Position numbers and translations under genes: made by a program. The notes below the pieces were generated by a model. That model made no database searches. It was not told the DNA's origin and worked only from the letters and a program-made list of their open reading frames with translations. From a bacterium (GTDB taxonomy: Bacteria > Bacteroidota > Bacteroidia > NS11-12g > UBA9320): a stretch of 64,000 nucleotides of DNA. The stretch spans positions 64,918-128,917 of the forward strand of contig JAAEYY010000005.1 in assembly GCA_018223105.1 (NCBI GenBank). The letters run 5' to 3'. This document shows positions 46,219 to 55,054 of this stretch, in pieces; the first letter of the stretch is position 1; every line of letters starts with the position of its first letter.

Positions 46219-46461
46219 ATTTAGTTTGGTCCTTCATCTACACTGTTGTCTCAGCCACTCAATGAAGGGTTATGTGTTAATAATGTGTCTTGATAAACTC
46301 ATGACAAGTGAATCTATCACACATAAAAAGGATATGAAAGAAAATTGAATCTATCAAGCCCTGTAGGGGGTTGACTTTTAAATATTTTTCCTGTATACTA
46401 TATCATATAATGCTGATAAACAGACTAGTATAACGTAAATAACATTATATAACACGACGAC
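46219..46461. promoter_or_regulatory. Divergent control region of the primase and excisionase genes
   Basis: About 240 AT-rich bases between divergent replication and recombination genes. TGAATCTATCA occurs twice (near 46309 and 46346), TGATAAAC twice, and CCCTGTAGGG is a short palindrome. These may be Xis, integrase-arm or repressor sites. No att-like tRNA sequence is present. Confidence 0.4.
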
Positions 46462-46776
46462 ATGAATAAAGAAGCATTAGAAGATGTAATAGGATCTGAG
46501 ATATTCAAAGAAATGAATGTGACAATGCAGAATAATCAAAATATGGACCTCACTTTAGCAAATAAATCCTCCGTTCAACCACGGTATATGAGTGTGAAGT
46601 CTGCAGCAACATATTTAGGTGTTTCAAGTCGTACCATCTATCGGTGGATTGATAAAGGCCTCATACCGTATTGTACGATCCCCAGTGGATATAGGTTTGA
46701 TAAGCAAGAGATTGATAGGTGGATGAAAACACATCATGTACAGGAGACTGGATTGCCGGAAATAAAGGAGTTTTGA
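46462..46776 (+). CDS. Excisionase-family helix-turn-helix protein
   Basis: A 104-residue protein. The C-terminal half is a MerR-like excisionase domain: YMSVKSAATYLGVSSRTIYR, WIDKGLIPYCTIPSGYRF and DKQEIDRWMKTH. The first 45 residues are polar and probably disordered. It lies 6 bases before the integrase gene on the same strand, the usual xis-int arrangement. Confidence 0.87.
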   Translation: MNKEALEDVIGSEIFKEMNVTMQNNQNMDLTLANKSSVQPRYMSVKSAATYLGVSSRTIYRWIDKGLIPYCTIPSGYRFDKQEIDRWMKTHHVQETGLPEIKEF

Positions 46777-46782
46777 TAGGGT

Positions 46783-47991
46783 TTGGCAACGTTTAAGATC
46801 ATATTGGATAAAAGAGTTAAGTTAAACGATGGAAAACACAACGTTGCAGTCCGCATATTCGAGCAAAAAAGATTTGTGGACATATACCTTACCAAACTCA
46901 CAAAAGTTGAATTCAAACGACTTATGGACATCCAATATCGGGACAACACATCTATCCAATTCAGAAAAGAAATGGATCGATCCATTGAGAAGGCGAAGCA
47001 GGTCTACGATCAAGTTGGTAAATTGGATAGAAAGAAACTTAGAGAACTGTTCTTCGCACCTCCAATTCAAGATAAAGTACCATTAGTAAGTGATGTCTTT
47101 GATGATTACATCAAGACGAGTATGATTGCACATAAGACCAAACGACGATTGACCTACTCTAGTAACGTGGTGAATCGATACTATGAAAATCTGGAAGTTT
47201 CAGATGTGACCCCTAGGATGCTGAAGTCCTTTGAAAGAAAGTTGAGTGAAAATGGGTTAAGTGTAAGCACTGTAGCCTCGATTATGCGCGACCTGCGGGT
47301 AATCATCAATTATGCAATGGGTGATGGTAATTATAAACTTCCTGAAGAGTATCAATATCCATTTGGGAAAAGGAAGTATTCCATTTCCAGCTGCTCCTCA
47401 ACCAAGGCGGTCCTGACTCTGGAAGAAACGCAGAAATTGGCCGCATTTGATGAGTTCAATGGGGACAGGAAATTGGAATACGCCCGCGATATCTGGTTGT
47501 TTCTGTACCGCTGTTCAGGTATAAATTTCATCGATGCGTTGACCATGAAATGGAAAGACATCAAGAACAACATGATCGTAATCTTCCGTCATAAAACAAA
47601 GAATACTACGGTATACAATAAGCGTCCCCTGACGATTCCAATTACACCTAAGGTTCAGGAGTTGCTTGACAAACTGGGGGAGAAGGATAGTCCTTACATA
47701 TTGGGGTTACTTAAAGAAGGAGCAAAGGAAACTACGATAGACAATAAAGGTCACAAGGTTAGGCGCCAAGTAAATCTAAAATTAAAAGAATTGGAGTCTA
47801 TCCTAAGTCTCAGTGTTCCACTTAGAATAAAGACGGCCAGAGAAACCTACATAACCCATTCAATAAGAAATAACCAGAGTGTTTCCAAAGTGGCTACAAT
47901 GGTAGGACATTCATCAACTGATATGATTAAACATTACTATGGAGGATTGGATGATGCGGAGATAATGAGTTTTAATGATGATTTGGCGTGA
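46783..47991 (+). CDS. Tyrosine integrase of element 2
   Basis: A 402-residue integrase with a TTG start and MATFKIILDKRVKLNDGKHN, an arm-binding domain (about 1-85), a core-binding domain (about 95-200) and a catalytic domain. Box II is IKTARETYITHSIRN, followed by MVGHSSTDMIKHYYGG with the His and nucleophile Tyr. The first catalytic Arg is replaced (YRCSGINFIDALTMKW), like CTnDOT-type enzymes. It is distant from both att copies, which is unusual if it alone moves the whole 33-kb island. Confidence 0.9.
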   Translation: MATFKIILDKRVKLNDGKHNVAVRIFEQKRFVDIYLTKLTKVEFKRLMDIQYRDNTSIQFRKEMDRSIEKAKQVYDQVGKLDRKKLRELFFAPPIQDKVPLVSDVFDDYIKTSMIAHKTKRRLTYSSNVVNRYYENLEVSDVTPRMLKSFERKLSENGLSVSTVASIMRDLRVIINYAMGDGNYKLPEEYQYPFGKRKYSISSCSSTKAVLTLEETQKLAAFDEFNGDRKLEYARDIWLFLYRCSGINFIDALTMKWKDIKNNMIVIFRHKTKNTTVYNKRPLTIPITPKVQELLDKLGEKDSPYILGLLKEGAKETTIDNKGHKVRRQVNLKLKELESILSLSVPLRIKTARETYITHSIRNNQSVSKVATMVGHSSTDMIKHYYGGLDDAEIMSFNDDLA

Positions 47992-48091
47992 GGTGGGCGA
48001 TTATCACTTACCTATTAATGTTCAGAAACAACTTGACAATAATTCGTGCAGCTAATAATAAATGAATAAACTTTGAACAAAGACAATTAAT

Positions 48092-49372
48092 ATGAGCAAC
48101 GAGAATACCCTGAAATGTCCAAACTGTGGTCAACCGATAGACATAGATGAAGTACTCTATCACCAGTTACACGAGAAGGCCGCCAAGGAATTTGAAGAAG
48201 CAAGTAGAGAGCAAGAAAAAGTGTTAAGGGAAAGAGCGGCAGAACTTGAAGGTCAGAAGAAGAATTTGGAAGAAGAGAAGGAGAAGGTCGAGGAACTTAT
48301 CAGAGATGGTGTCAAAACCAAGCTGCGGAGTGAAAGACAAACACTTGAAAAGGAGTTGCGAGTTCAAATTCAGGAGGAAAAATCTGATCAAATAAAGACT
48401 CTTGAGGAAGAGGTCAAGGAGAAATCATCTCAACTCAAGGAGTTGAACAAGTTCAAGGCTCAGGTTCAGAAATTAGAACGTGAAAAGGATGAGATGAAGG
48501 ATGTGTTAGAGGCAGAGGCTGAGCAGAAATTGACCGAAGCCATCAAAGAAGAACGGGCCAAGATCAAGAAGGCGGAGGAAGAAAAAGTGGAACTGAAATT
48601 AGTTGAAAAGGACAACCTAATTCAGCAGTTGACAGAAAACCTCAAAGAGGCTCAACGAAGAGCGGAACAAGGATCGATGCAGTCGCAAGGTGAAGCCCAA
48701 GAATTGGCAATTGAAGAGTTCTTACGGGAGAGTTTTCCTCTTGACACCATAGGCGAAATCAAGAAAGGAGCAAGAGGAGCTGATTGCCTTCAAACCGTCA
48801 ATACACGGGTGAAGCAGAACTGCGGCACCATTTATTATGAGAGCAAACGTACCAAAACTTTCTCACTTGGTTGGATAGAGAAGTTCAGGAACGACATGAG
48901 GGAGAAGGGAGCAAATATTGGAGTAATCGTAACTGATGCTATGCCTTCTGATATGGATAGAATGGGCCAGAAGGAAGGGGTTTGGATCTGTACTTACTCA
49001 GAATTCAAAGGATTGTGTTTTGTTCTTAGAGAGTCAATTATTCAGATTAATAACGCGGTGGCCACCCAAGAGAACAAAGGAGACAAGATGGTGATGCTAT
49101 ATGACTTTTTAACCTCAAACGAATTCAAGTTGCAGGTTGAAGGTATTGTTGAAGGTTTCACTCAGATGAAAGAAGACCTTGAGAAAGAGAAGCGATCTAT
49201 CCAAGGCCACTGGAAGAGAAGAGAGAAGCAAATCGAAAAGGTGGTATTGAATACCAATTTCATGTACAACTCCATCAAGGGGATTGCTGGAAGTGCAGTG
49301 AGCTCCATCAAGCAACTCGAAATGGATGAGGATGATTCGTTGGCACTAGATGAAGGTACTGATCAAGAGTAA
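48092..49372 (+). CDS. DUF2130 protein (coiled coil plus nuclease-like domain)
   Basis: A 426-residue protein. A zinc-ribbon-like start (LKCPNCGQPIDIDE) leads into a long charged coiled coil, about residues 25-200. The DUF2130 domain follows (210-400): FPLDTIGEIKKGARGADCLQ, GTIYYESKRTKTFS, WIEKFRNDM. The acidic residue and ESKRTK fit a PD-(D/E)XK-like core. Proteins of this family are widespread and of unknown role; here it sits just after the integrase, among nuclease genes. Confidence 0.88.
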   Translation: MSNENTLKCPNCGQPIDIDEVLYHQLHEKAAKEFEEASREQEKVLRERAAELEGQKKNLEEEKEKVEELIRDGVKTKLRSERQTLEKELRVQIQEEKSDQIKTLEEEVKEKSSQLKELNKFKAQVQKLEREKDEMKDVLEAEAEQKLTEAIKEERAKIKKAEEEKVELKLVEKDNLIQQLTENLKEAQRRAEQGSMQSQGEAQELAIEEFLRESFPLDTIGEIKKGARGADCLQTVNTRVKQNCGTIYYESKRTKTFSLGWIEKFRNDMREKGANIGVIVTDAMPSDMDRMGQKEGVWICTYSEFKGLCFVLRESIIQINNAVATQENKGDKMVMLYDFLTSNEFKLQVEGIVEGFTQMKEDLEKEKRSIQGHWKRREKQIEKVVLNTNFMYNSIKGIAGSAVSSIKQLEMDEDDSLALDEGTDQE

Positions 49373-49607
49373 CAGGTTTTGGTTCCATTTGGGTAAGAAA
49401 GAGTTAAGTTCATCCAATAAATGTTACCTATTTCCGATTAGGCTTTAAATTGAATTGTGGGCTATATATTTAAAACCAATAACAAATCATTTTGAATCCG
49501 CATGGCATAAGTCGGTATTGTTCCTATCCTAATGTTGAGGGCAGAATCGTTGAAAATTGGTACAATTCAGATTGGTGGTAAAAATAGGCTATCCAAATAC
49601 AAACCTT

Positions 49608-49615
49608 TAATTTTG
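49608..49615 (+). promoter_or_regulatory. Candidate -7 element of the HATPase/PIN operon
   Basis: TAATTTTG matches TAnnTTTG and lies 19 bases before the ATG at 49635. No good -33 box is seen. The gap 49373-49634 otherwise shows no feature. Confidence 0.45.
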
Positions 49616-49634
49616 TGAATACCAACGACTTAAA

Positions 49635-50492
49635 ATGCCCCAAGCTAGACCAGTTTTTAATATTAATGACAGATTCTTAGAAGCGGACAATCGTGGATTG
49701 GCTAGAATTATTGACTTTTACCGGTTTGCATCCGCATACAGCAATACTTGGATTACACTGGATTTGAGTAGGTGCCAACACATGGATGCAAATTTGTGTG
49801 CCCCCTTGTTAGCTGTTATTGAGCTAGTAAAGACACAGAAACGAGTTAGAACTTTTATGGAGTTTGGCGACATAGTCAATGTTTTCTACAGAAATGGGAT
49901 GATGAGTCATCTTCAAGGTCTAGGCAACAATAATGAGTACGAAGATGAAAGGGAATCAACTATACCCCTAAAGAAATTTGACCAAGCTGATGATGAAATA
50001 TTTTGTAACTATGTGGCGAAAGATTTCTTTGGACATCGTGGGCTATTTAAAGTGCCAAAGAAGATTAAAGATGCTCTTGCCGAACACTATGCTGAGATCT
50101 TTACAAATGTAGGAATCCATGCCAGAACAGATCTTCCTGTGTATTGTTGTGGTCAATACTTCCCCCAAAAGAATGTTCTGAAGTTTACCCTTGTAGACTT
50201 AGGGGTAGGATTCCTTACTCCGATTCAAGAAAAGACTACTGGGGGAATTGATAATGATAATGATGCAATCATTTGGGCAACTAGTGATTTTAATACAACC
50301 AAGGATGAATCTCTTGGTCCTGGTGGAACAGGGTTGAAATTACTTAAAGAGTACTGTTACAAGAACAATGGATCACTTCACATCTGTTCCGGCAAGGGGT
50401 TTGTAAATATGTTGAATAACAGAGCTTTAGAGTTTAGAATGCCGCATCCATTCCCCGGTTCAATAATCAATATAATTATTAGAAAGATTTAA
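49635..50492 (+). CDS. STAS-HATPase fusion protein (anti-sigma-kinase-like)
   Basis: A 285-residue protein. Residues 30-110 look like a STAS domain (TWITLDLSRCQHMDANLCAP then LLAVIELV). Residues 150-285 form a GHKL ATPase: N-box EIFTNVGIHA, G1 box LVDLGVGF and G2 box GPGGTGLKLLKEYC. The pair recalls SpoIIAA/SpoIIAB or RsbV/RsbW partner switches, here fused in one chain. It is the first gene of a three-gene operon with a DUF4325 protein and a PIN nuclease. There is no membrane or sensor domain, so the input is unknown. Confidence 0.78.
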   Translation: MPQARPVFNINDRFLEADNRGLARIIDFYRFASAYSNTWITLDLSRCQHMDANLCAPLLAVIELVKTQKRVRTFMEFGDIVNVFYRNGMMSHLQGLGNNNEYEDERESTIPLKKFDQADDEIFCNYVAKDFFGHRGLFKVPKKIKDALAEHYAEIFTNVGIHARTDLPVYCCGQYFPQKNVLKFTLVDLGVGFLTPIQEKTTGGIDNDNDAIIWATSDFNTTKDESLGPGGTGLKLLKEYCYKNNGSLHICSGKGFVNMLNNRALEFRMPHPFPGSIINIIIRKI

Positions 50493-50498
50493 AATATG

Positions 50499-50506
50499 TA
50501 CATTTG
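50499..50506 (+). promoter_or_regulatory. Possible internal promoter before the DUF4325 gene
   Basis: TACATTTG matches TAnnTTTG 26 bases before the ATG at 50533, in the short gap after the HATPase gene. It would allow the DUF4325 and PIN genes to be made without the ATPase. Confidence 0.4.
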
Positions 50507-50532
50507 TGGTGTCAATTAGCCACTCAACACCT

Positions 50533-50871
50533 ATGTCAACTTATAGAATAACGGATATTATTGACTCCAATGTTGCTATTTCACCTAAGAAAGGGCTTAG
50601 GGTATTTGACTTTGTTCAACAAGAGTTACAAAAAGGGAATAATGTTACAATTTCATTTGAAGGAGTTACCAACTGCACCTCAGCATTTTGCAATTCCTTT
50701 ATCGGGAAATTGTTCATGACACATTCTGTTGAGATTCTTAATTCAAATCTGAGTATTGACACCGTTGGTAATACAAGGTGGCAGAGTAAGGTTGAAAGTG
50801 CAACAACCCTTGGTTCAAATAAGCGAGTTCAAGACTCTTTGAAAGATTCATATTCTTCACTTTCTGTATAA
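50533..50871 (+). CDS. DUF4325 STAS-like protein
   Basis: About 112 residues from the ATG giving MSTYRITDIIDSNVAIS; a GTG at 50506 overlaps the possible -7 box and is less likely. The core KKGLRVFDFVQQELQKGNNV, then TISFEGVTNCTSAFCNSFIG matches DUF4325, a STAS-like fold that is often encoded with GHKL ATPases. The Ser-rich segment NCTSAFCNS is where STAS antagonists are phosphorylated. It may bind the HATPase next door. Confidence 0.8.
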   Translation: MSTYRITDIIDSNVAISPKKGLRVFDFVQQELQKGNNVTISFEGVTNCTSAFCNSFIGKLFMTHSVEILNSNLSIDTVGNTRWQSKVESATTLGSNKRVQDSLKDSYSSLSV

Positions 50872-50877
50872 ATTAGA

Positions 50878-51462
50878 GTGGTTACTAGACTTCAAAATTG
50901 CCAAGTAGAGTCTAAGTACTATTTTTTTGATGCTAATGTTTGGCTTTACGCTTTGCAAGGTGATGATATTGCTTTGGAAAGGTGGGAAGAGAACTACAGT
51001 GATTTTCTGTATTCAGTTGTTGAAAGTGATTTAGATCCGAAGCCAAAGATACTAATGCCAGCTATTTTATATTCTGAGATTTTAAATGTCTACCTTAAGA
51101 AGATTAAATACAATGAGAGACTGGCAGAACTTGGAATGACTTCTCAAGACTATCAATATAAGAGGGATTTTAGGGGGTCTGCACAATACAATGAAAGTAT
51201 TGAAAACCTGTACGACGATATATCTGCGATTAGCGATTCCATTTTGTTTGTCGGAGATGACATTTTGTTAAACAACAATGATCCGCTTTATTTCGAACCT
51301 GGCTTTGGGAGCTTTGATTTCGCTGATTATTTCTACAGTAAACTCTGTCATGAAATCTCTAATAATCACGACTTGAGTATTGTTACCAATGATGGAGACT
51401 TTGATCAATGTCCGGTACACATTATTACGTCTAATCGTAATATAATCAGAGCGAGACAGTAG
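50878..51462 (+). CDS. PIN-domain ribonuclease
   Basis: A 194-residue PIN-fold protein. The four acidic positions are visible: FFDANVW (first Asp), LYSEIL (Glu), SFDFADYFYSKLC (Asp) and VTNDGDFDQC (Asp). PIN proteins cut RNA and are common toxins; VapC toxins are shorter (about 130 residues) and paired with a small antitoxin, which is missing here. The GTG start lies six bases after the DUF4325 stop, so the STAS/ATPase pair is the obvious controller. Confidence 0.85.
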   Translation: MVTRLQNCQVESKYYFFDANVWLYALQGDDIALERWEENYSDFLYSVVESDLDPKPKILMPAILYSEILNVYLKKIKYNERLAELGMTSQDYQYKRDFRGSAQYNESIENLYDDISAISDSILFVGDDILLNNNDPLYFEPGFGSFDFADYFYSKLCHEISNNHDLSIVTNDGDFDQCPVHIITSNRNIIRARQ

Positions 51463-51478
51463 GGTTCTGTTGCAACAG
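51463..51478. repeat. GGTTCTGTTGCA copy 2, with palindrome
   Basis: GGTTCTGTTGCA follows the PIN stop codon directly; an identical 12-mer follows the stop of the gene at 30715-31227 (31229-31240). Here it continues as CTGTTGCAACAG, a perfect palindrome (51467-51478). The sequence resembles the terminal repeat of some IS6-family elements. Confidence 0.45.
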
Positions 51479-51493
51479 TCTCATTAATTGGCT

Positions 51494-52234
51494 TTATGTA
51501 CTGGGGCTCTCCAATATATTGCACTCTTCAGCAGCACTAATTACAAACATAAATGCTTGGTCATCATCCGTTGAATCATATTCAGGATATACTTTCTTCA
51601 AAAACTGAATAAGCCAAAATACGAAGTAGATAGAAACGAAAGCATGTCTATTATAACACTCTATGCCATGCTCGGAATGTATTGGAATCAAACTGGGTCC
51701 AACTCTTCCGTCATTTGCAGAATCGATTGATAACAGCTCTCCAACTCTTGGTGTGCCAAAATGAGCAATTTCAGATAAATCTGGATAAAGGCGCTTACCT
51801 GACACACCGAAAATATTTATCACATTGGGGGTCTTTTTCAAAAGCTTTTGAAGAGGATTTTTATCTATTTCATTCAGCCTTGTAGCAGATTCAAAATTCT
51901 TTCTGATCAATGTATAAGACTCGATTAATTCCCCATTAAGAATCAACTCATTTAACAGGAAATGAGTTCGCACAAATGAAATGGCAATACTAATCTGATA
52001 TGATATTTTGTCATTGGTAGAATCGATTTTGTGTCTTAATTGCATTATCGTTCTGCCAATTAGGCCATCCAATGTCACACGGAATCTGTTATGAGGCTCA
52101 GGTTCTAGTTTCCTATATCTCTTATATGCCAAATCCCTTGCCTTTATAAATTCCGATGTGACGTTTGTTGCACTCTTGATTAAATCTCCAACATTATCCC
52201 ATATTTCATTTTCTTGTTTATCACTCATAGGCAA
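51494..52234 (-). CDS. Unknown helical protein
   Basis: A 246-residue soluble protein, mostly helical, with an ESYTLIRKNFESATRLNEID stretch (R-x-N-x-E-x-x-R) that resembles the helical core of AbiV/DUF5677-type or HEPN-like proteins. The C-terminal part has HSEHGIECYNRHAFVSIYF. No firm family. It faces the PIN operon and is followed in the same direction by nuclease genes. Confidence 0.6.
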   Translation of the reverse strand: MPMSDKQENEIWDNVGDLIKSATNVTSEFIKARDLAYKRYRKLEPEPHNRFRVTLDGLIGRTIMQLRHKIDSTNDKISYQISIAISFVRTHFLLNELILNGELIESYTLIRKNFESATRLNEIDKNPLQKLLKKTPNVINIFGVSGKRLYPDLSEIAHFGTPRVGELLSIDSANDGRVGPSLIPIHSEHGIECYNRHAFVSIYFVFWLIQFLKKVYPEYDSTDDDQAFMFVISAAEECNILESPST

Positions 52235-52305
52235 ATAAATCTATAATTGTAGTGTTATAAAGTCACTTACTTCAATCCACTTTCACTACATACTTGTAGC
52301 AATCT

Positions 52306-53415
52306 TCACTTTATTGAATCTAAGTTGTTTAGATTGATCAACTTTCCATTCTTATAACAAAGCTCAATTAGTTTAAGGAAAACTGATTCAAAATCTTCTT
52401 TAATCCGAGAGTAGATGAAATTGGCGAGGTCTTCTATTTGTGCTGTATTTAGTTCATACTCCTTGTAAAGGAAATGCGCAGTATATTTCCACGCTTTGTT
52501 ACTGAGTTTGAGTTTATGATTCAATGCTAAATTCTTGAATTTTGTTAAGGCTTCCTGTTGTGCCAGAGTTGAACTAAATTCAATAATAATGGTGATTTTG
52601 TTTTTCCCTTCCATCATTTCTTTGAAATTCACAGTGTAGTATATGTCTTTGTGATTTTCCCTACTCCAGAAGTTCAAATATTCATAGCGCGTACGGTTTT
52701 CTTTGTAGATGTCAAGGTTTAATAGCCGTGCTAATTTCTCCATTTGGTGCCAAACGTACCCTTGAGCTTTGTTTTTACTGTTAATAGCTGCTTCAACTTG
52801 AGATGTATGGTCAAAGAAGAATTTAACTTCGTCATTCATTGTATTACTTTTTGTATGGTTTGTTATTGTTTGAAAAAAATCATTTAAATAGATGTAAAGT
52901 TTAAGTGGTAGTCCAGAGGGTAGTCCACGATCACGTATCTCATTTATCCAATCTATGTGTTTAATATTAATGAACTCGCTCTTCACTTCATCTGGAATAG
53001 GGTGGTCTTCCAAAGTAAGGAGCACACCAATCCTTTTTTTATTGGAGTAATGATTCAAATAATCTTCTAAGGGATTGTTTAAATGATGGTATAATTTGTT
53101 TTCAATTATGATTACATACTCATCATCATCTATTGCAATATCGATAGAACCATTTTCTGTTTTTACTTCTGTGTCAACACTATAAGAATTAAAAGTCTCA
53201 CTAGGTATTACAATGTTTTCAGTATTGATAACCGAAATTAACGATTCAATAAACAACTGAGCCAAGCCCTCATTATTATCCGCATCGAGAAAGTAGGCAT
53301 ATATGTTGCTGTTTATGTTCTCGCGGTGAGACTTTCTTATGATCTCCAAGAAGCCGTCTTCAGGATTGTCATTTATTGGTATCTTTAGTTTTAATAACTC
53401 GTTAAGTTCGTTCAT
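52306..53415 (-). CDS. PD-(D/E)XK nuclease superfamily protein (PDDEXK_4 type)
   Basis: A 369-residue protein. The nuclease core is at about residues 65-150: GSIDIAIDDDEYVIIIENKL, then NPLEDYLNHY. The front (NELNELLKLKIP, HRENINSNIYAYFLD) is typical of PDDEXK_4 proteins, which are common defence-island members. The C-terminal 170 residues are a helical and beta domain, possibly for target binding. Activity is predicted from the Asp, Glu-Asn-Lys and Tyr residues. Confidence 0.8.
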   Translation of the reverse strand: MNELNELLKLKIPINDNPEDGFLEIIRKSHRENINSNIYAYFLDADNNEGLAQLFIESLISVINTENIVIPSETFNSYSVDTEVKTENGSIDIAIDDDEYVIIIENKLYHHLNNPLEDYLNHYSNKKRIGVLLTLEDHPIPDEVKSEFINIKHIDWINEIRDRGLPSGLPLKLYIYLNDFFQTITNHTKSNTMNDEVKFFFDHTSQVEAAINSKNKAQGYVWHQMEKLARLLNLDIYKENRTRYEYLNFWSRENHKDIYYTVNFKEMMEGKNKITIIIEFSSTLAQQEALTKFKNLALNHKLKLSNKAWKYTAHFLYKEYELNTAQIEDLANFIYSRIKEDFESVFLKLIELCYKNGKLINLNNLDSIK

Positions 53416-53518
53416 TTAATAAGTTTAGTTGATTGTTTCGATATAGTATGATTTGTAGATACTCTCAATATTTAGGATTTTTATTTCCCAAATATAAGTT
53501 AGTTATCATGCAGCTTTA

Positions 53519-54985
53519 TTAAGGAACCTTTGAATTTAAATCGTTCAAAATCTCCACCATCGCCCTTGTATCCATCTTGCAATACTCTAATAAAGCTCTT
53601 CTTGTTCCCTCAATGTCTCCTTCAAAAGTTCCTTGAACCATGGTAAGAAATGTGCTGCTAGCTGTTCCTCCTTCTTGGATCTCAAGGTTAGAATATGACA
53701 GTTCTGGGATTAGCGCTGGAAGTACTTTTTTAATGGACGACCTTCCTTGCATCTCTTTTGTGTAGTAGTATTTCCTGCGGAATGGGATCTCAAGGTCTTC
53801 AACACGAGGAACTAAGGCATCTAGTGGTTCTCTGTATTGTGGGAAGTCTCGTGCTAGTTCATTAATCCTTGAGACCTCAAATGATGAGTGATAAGCTAAG
53901 ATGGTTCCTTCAGTGCCAAGATCCTTCAGCATTGCCTGTATCAGTTCTTCTCTTGGGTCACCACCTCCTGATGGAGCAAGGTATTCACAGTGTTCACAGT
54001 CTCCATTGGGTTGTTGTTGAATGTGAACAGAATACTGAAAGGGTATCTGCTGATAGGTTCTAGAATTATCGAACATAGGCACAGCAGGCATGATGGTCTC
54101 AAAATCAAAATGGTATATGGGGTAGGTAAGTGTTTGAAGGAAATTTGTAATGCCATCCTGATTTATGTATGGCTTACTGGTGAGCTCAGCATCGCGTTGG
54201 ATCTGTTGCGCATCGCTCAGGTTGATATCAAAGGGGATATCCTCTATCAATTCGATTCCTCGTTCATATAATTCCCATTGTTTACCTCTGGCTTGTGTCA
54301 AGTTGAATACCGAATACTCTGGAACCTCTTTCCAACAATACGCACAGAAATCACATTCGTATGGGTCGGAGCACTGTGGTCCTATCTCAATGTCAGGTTC
54401 ACTAACCTGTTCTTGTACCTGCTTGAGCTCTTCAATGATTAAGGGGAGCTCTTCTTGTTTAGCTAGAACCTCCTCCGTAACGTCGGTGGATTTGAACAAT
54501 TGATGTACATCCAATTCACCTTGGCGCACATATTCGCCATCAAAAGTGATGATTGATATATCTTTGAGATCAATTCCTGATCCCTTGATCACATGATATT
54601 GAATGGCAGCATCGGTAATGTGAGGATCTTTAACGGAGTTAGTACTCTTAACCTCGTAACCGTGCCATCCATCTTCTCTCCTAACAAGTATATCAATGGC
54701 CACTAAAACGTCATTGTAAACGAAGGTTGCTTCGTAAATGACCTTAGCTGCCATTTTGAGATAGGCTTGGGTATTCTTGATTACCTGAAAGTTAGGATAG
54801 GGCTCATCCTGTTGTGCATCTGCACCATTTGGAAACAACTGCTGAGCCATTAATCCTACATTGGTTCCAGAATCGAAAATAGCTTGTTGCTGGTCACTGA
54901 CCTCTCGTAGATCATAACGATGTTTATATAGCCAAAGTGATTTGTGGCACTGAAGGCCGCGGACAATTTTTGATTTGGAAAGCAT
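53519..54985 (-). CDS. DUF2779 protein: Cas4-like nuclease plus exonuclease-like domain
   Basis: A 488-residue protein. It starts like DUF2779/Cas4-type RecB nucleases (LSKSKIVRGLQCHKSLWLYK); the PD-(D/E)XK core is DILVRREDGWHGYEVKS and AIQYHV (about 95-130), and the iron-sulfur cysteines are in QCSDPYECDFCAYC together with the early Cys. The second half begins with YHFDFETI (about 290), a DEDD-type exonuclease-like motif. It is divergent from a WYL regulator and shares with it a palindromic site at 55006-55028. Confidence 0.85.
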   Translation of the reverse strand: MLSKSKIVRGLQCHKSLWLYKHRYDLREVSDQQQAIFDSGTNVGLMAQQLFPNGADAQQDEPYPNFQVIKNTQAYLKMAAKVIYEATFVYNDVLVAIDILVRREDGWHGYEVKSTNSVKDPHITDAAIQYHVIKGSGIDLKDISIITFDGEYVRQGELDVHQLFKSTDVTEEVLAKQEELPLIIEELKQVQEQVSEPDIEIGPQCSDPYECDFCAYCWKEVPEYSVFNLTQARGKQWELYERGIELIEDIPFDINLSDAQQIQRDAELTSKPYINQDGITNFLQTLTYPIYHFDFETIMPAVPMFDNSRTYQQIPFQYSVHIQQQPNGDCEHCEYLAPSGGGDPREELIQAMLKDLGTEGTILAYHSSFEVSRINELARDFPQYREPLDALVPRVEDLEIPFRRKYYYTKEMQGRSSIKKVLPALIPELSYSNLEIQEGGTASSTFLTMVQGTFEGDIEGTRRALLEYCKMDTRAMVEILNDLNSKVP

Positions 54986-55005
54986 GAAGCGAAGTTAAAG
55001 GGTAT

Positions 55006-55028
55006 GCTATGCCAAAGCCTGGCATAGC
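55006..55028. promoter_or_regulatory. Predicted WYL operator, site 1
   Basis: GCTATGCC and GGCATAGC form a perfect inverted repeat around a 7-base spacer, in the 69-base divergent gap between the DUF2779 and WYL genes. A near-consensus -7 box TAAATTTA (55042-55049) lies just downstream. The same palindrome recurs at 55966. Confidence 0.8.
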
Positions 55029-55054
55029 TATTTAATTCTTTGTAAATTTACAGT

